In this document: positions 5,134-5,342 of the stretch, piece after piece | Layout of the letters: every line of letters begins with the position of its first letter | How positions within the stretch are numbered: position 1 is the first letter of the stretch | Assembly (NCBI GenBank): GCA_030018795.1 | Contig: JASEHA010000187.1 | Span: 1-5,342, forward strand | Source: a bacterium | GTDB taxonomy: Bacteria; UBA9089; CG2-30-40-21 | Reading direction: 5' to 3' | Length of the DNA stretch: 5,342 nt | The notes under the pieces: generated by a model | Told to the model about the DNA's origin: nothing | Databases searched by the model: none | The model's input: only the letters and a program-made list of their open reading frames with translations | Made by a program: the position numbers and the translations under genes

Positions 5134-5342
5134 ATGACTAAATTAAAAGACATTCCATCAGTTGATCGTTCTCGTGAAAAATTTTTAAAGAAAGGACCAG
5201 ATACCCTTTCAAATACAGAATTATTATCAATTTTACTTGGAAGCGGAATAAAAGGAAAAAATGTAAAAGAGTTATCAGAGCAGATTATTAAAAAATTCGG
5301 TTCAAAATTTATTGATATAACCATTGACGATTTACTTAAAAT
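5134..5342 (+). CDS. radC: RadC-like protein (JAB/MPN family, UPF0758), 5' part only
   Basis: The first 69 codons are present and the gene runs off the right edge. The N-terminus reads MTKLKDIPSVDRSREKF, then LSNTELLSILLGSGIKGKNV and a following helix ELSEQIIKKFGS. This matches the RadC N-terminal helix-hairpin-helix-like region (consensus roughly RPREKLLxxGxxxLSDAELLAILLGTGxxGxxV...LaxxLLxxFGsL). The C-terminal JAB metal-binding motif (HxH...D) that would confirm it lies outside the window. Despite its name, a direct role of RadC in repair is not established; homologues are common in genomic islands and phage regions. The start ATG has AGGA at 5121-5124, 9 bases upstream. By hand count the coding part has 56 G or C in 209 bases (27%), clearly lower than the other genes, and leucine is mostly TTA; this suggests transfer or a separate origin. 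Confidence 0.85.
   Translation, partial: MTKLKDIPSVDRSREKFLKKGPDTLSNTELLSILLGSGIKGKNVKELSEQIIKKFGSKFIDITIDDLLK

Noticed and set aside
5085..5324. 79-codon minus-strand frame over the right edge
   Set aside because: It is the antisense shadow of the radC-like gene, whose plus-strand frame matches a known family.

Overview
The window comes from a bacterial chromosome. It carries single-copy housekeeping genes of moderate GC content (three 60-base lines of the RNase J gene counted by hand gave about 38-50% GC) and ends in a non-coding, apparently recombined stretch followed by a much more AT-rich gene. RNase J, near-consensus sigma70-type promoters and purine-rich Shine-Dalgarno sites show it is bacterial. 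I cannot assign a phylum; an uncultured lineage is a reasonable guess but only that.

Layout. Bases 2-154 (+) are the C-terminal end of a membrane protein that enters from the left, possibly an O-antigen-ligase-like protein. It converges on purM (166-1194, -), with 11 bases between the two stop codons. purM (AIR synthetase, purine biosynthesis) lies downstream of and overlaps rarA (1182-2498, -; AAA+ replication-recombination ATPase), so the two form a small operon read leftwards from a strong promoter at 2606-2635. The spacer from 2499 to 2838 holds that promoter, the untranslated leader of rarA and a second strong promoter facing right (2708-2736). The latter drives rnj (2839-4530, +), a complete ribonuclease J gene with a hairpin near the predicted 5' end of its own mRNA. 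At the right edge a partial radC-like gene (5134-5342, +) runs out of the window.

Bases 4531-5133 (about 600 bases) hold no convincing intact gene but are full of structure. They contain a weak terminator-like inverted repeat after rnj, a candidate decayed fragment of an IS1-type InsA protein split between two reading frames, a 152-base imperfect palindrome (4831-4982) whose arms enclose three small hairpins (cloverleaf-like), a short perfect hairpin at 5033-5048, and a radC promoter with a perfect dyad over the predicted transcription start. This is the part most likely to hold something undescribed, either a MITE-like mobile repeat or a structured RNA. The shift to about 27% GC in radC suggests that the right side may have a different history from the left.

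Functionally, purM is metabolic, rarA and radC belong to replication and repair, and rnj to RNA processing and decay. Apart from the rarA-purM coupling, nothing shows that they form one pathway.
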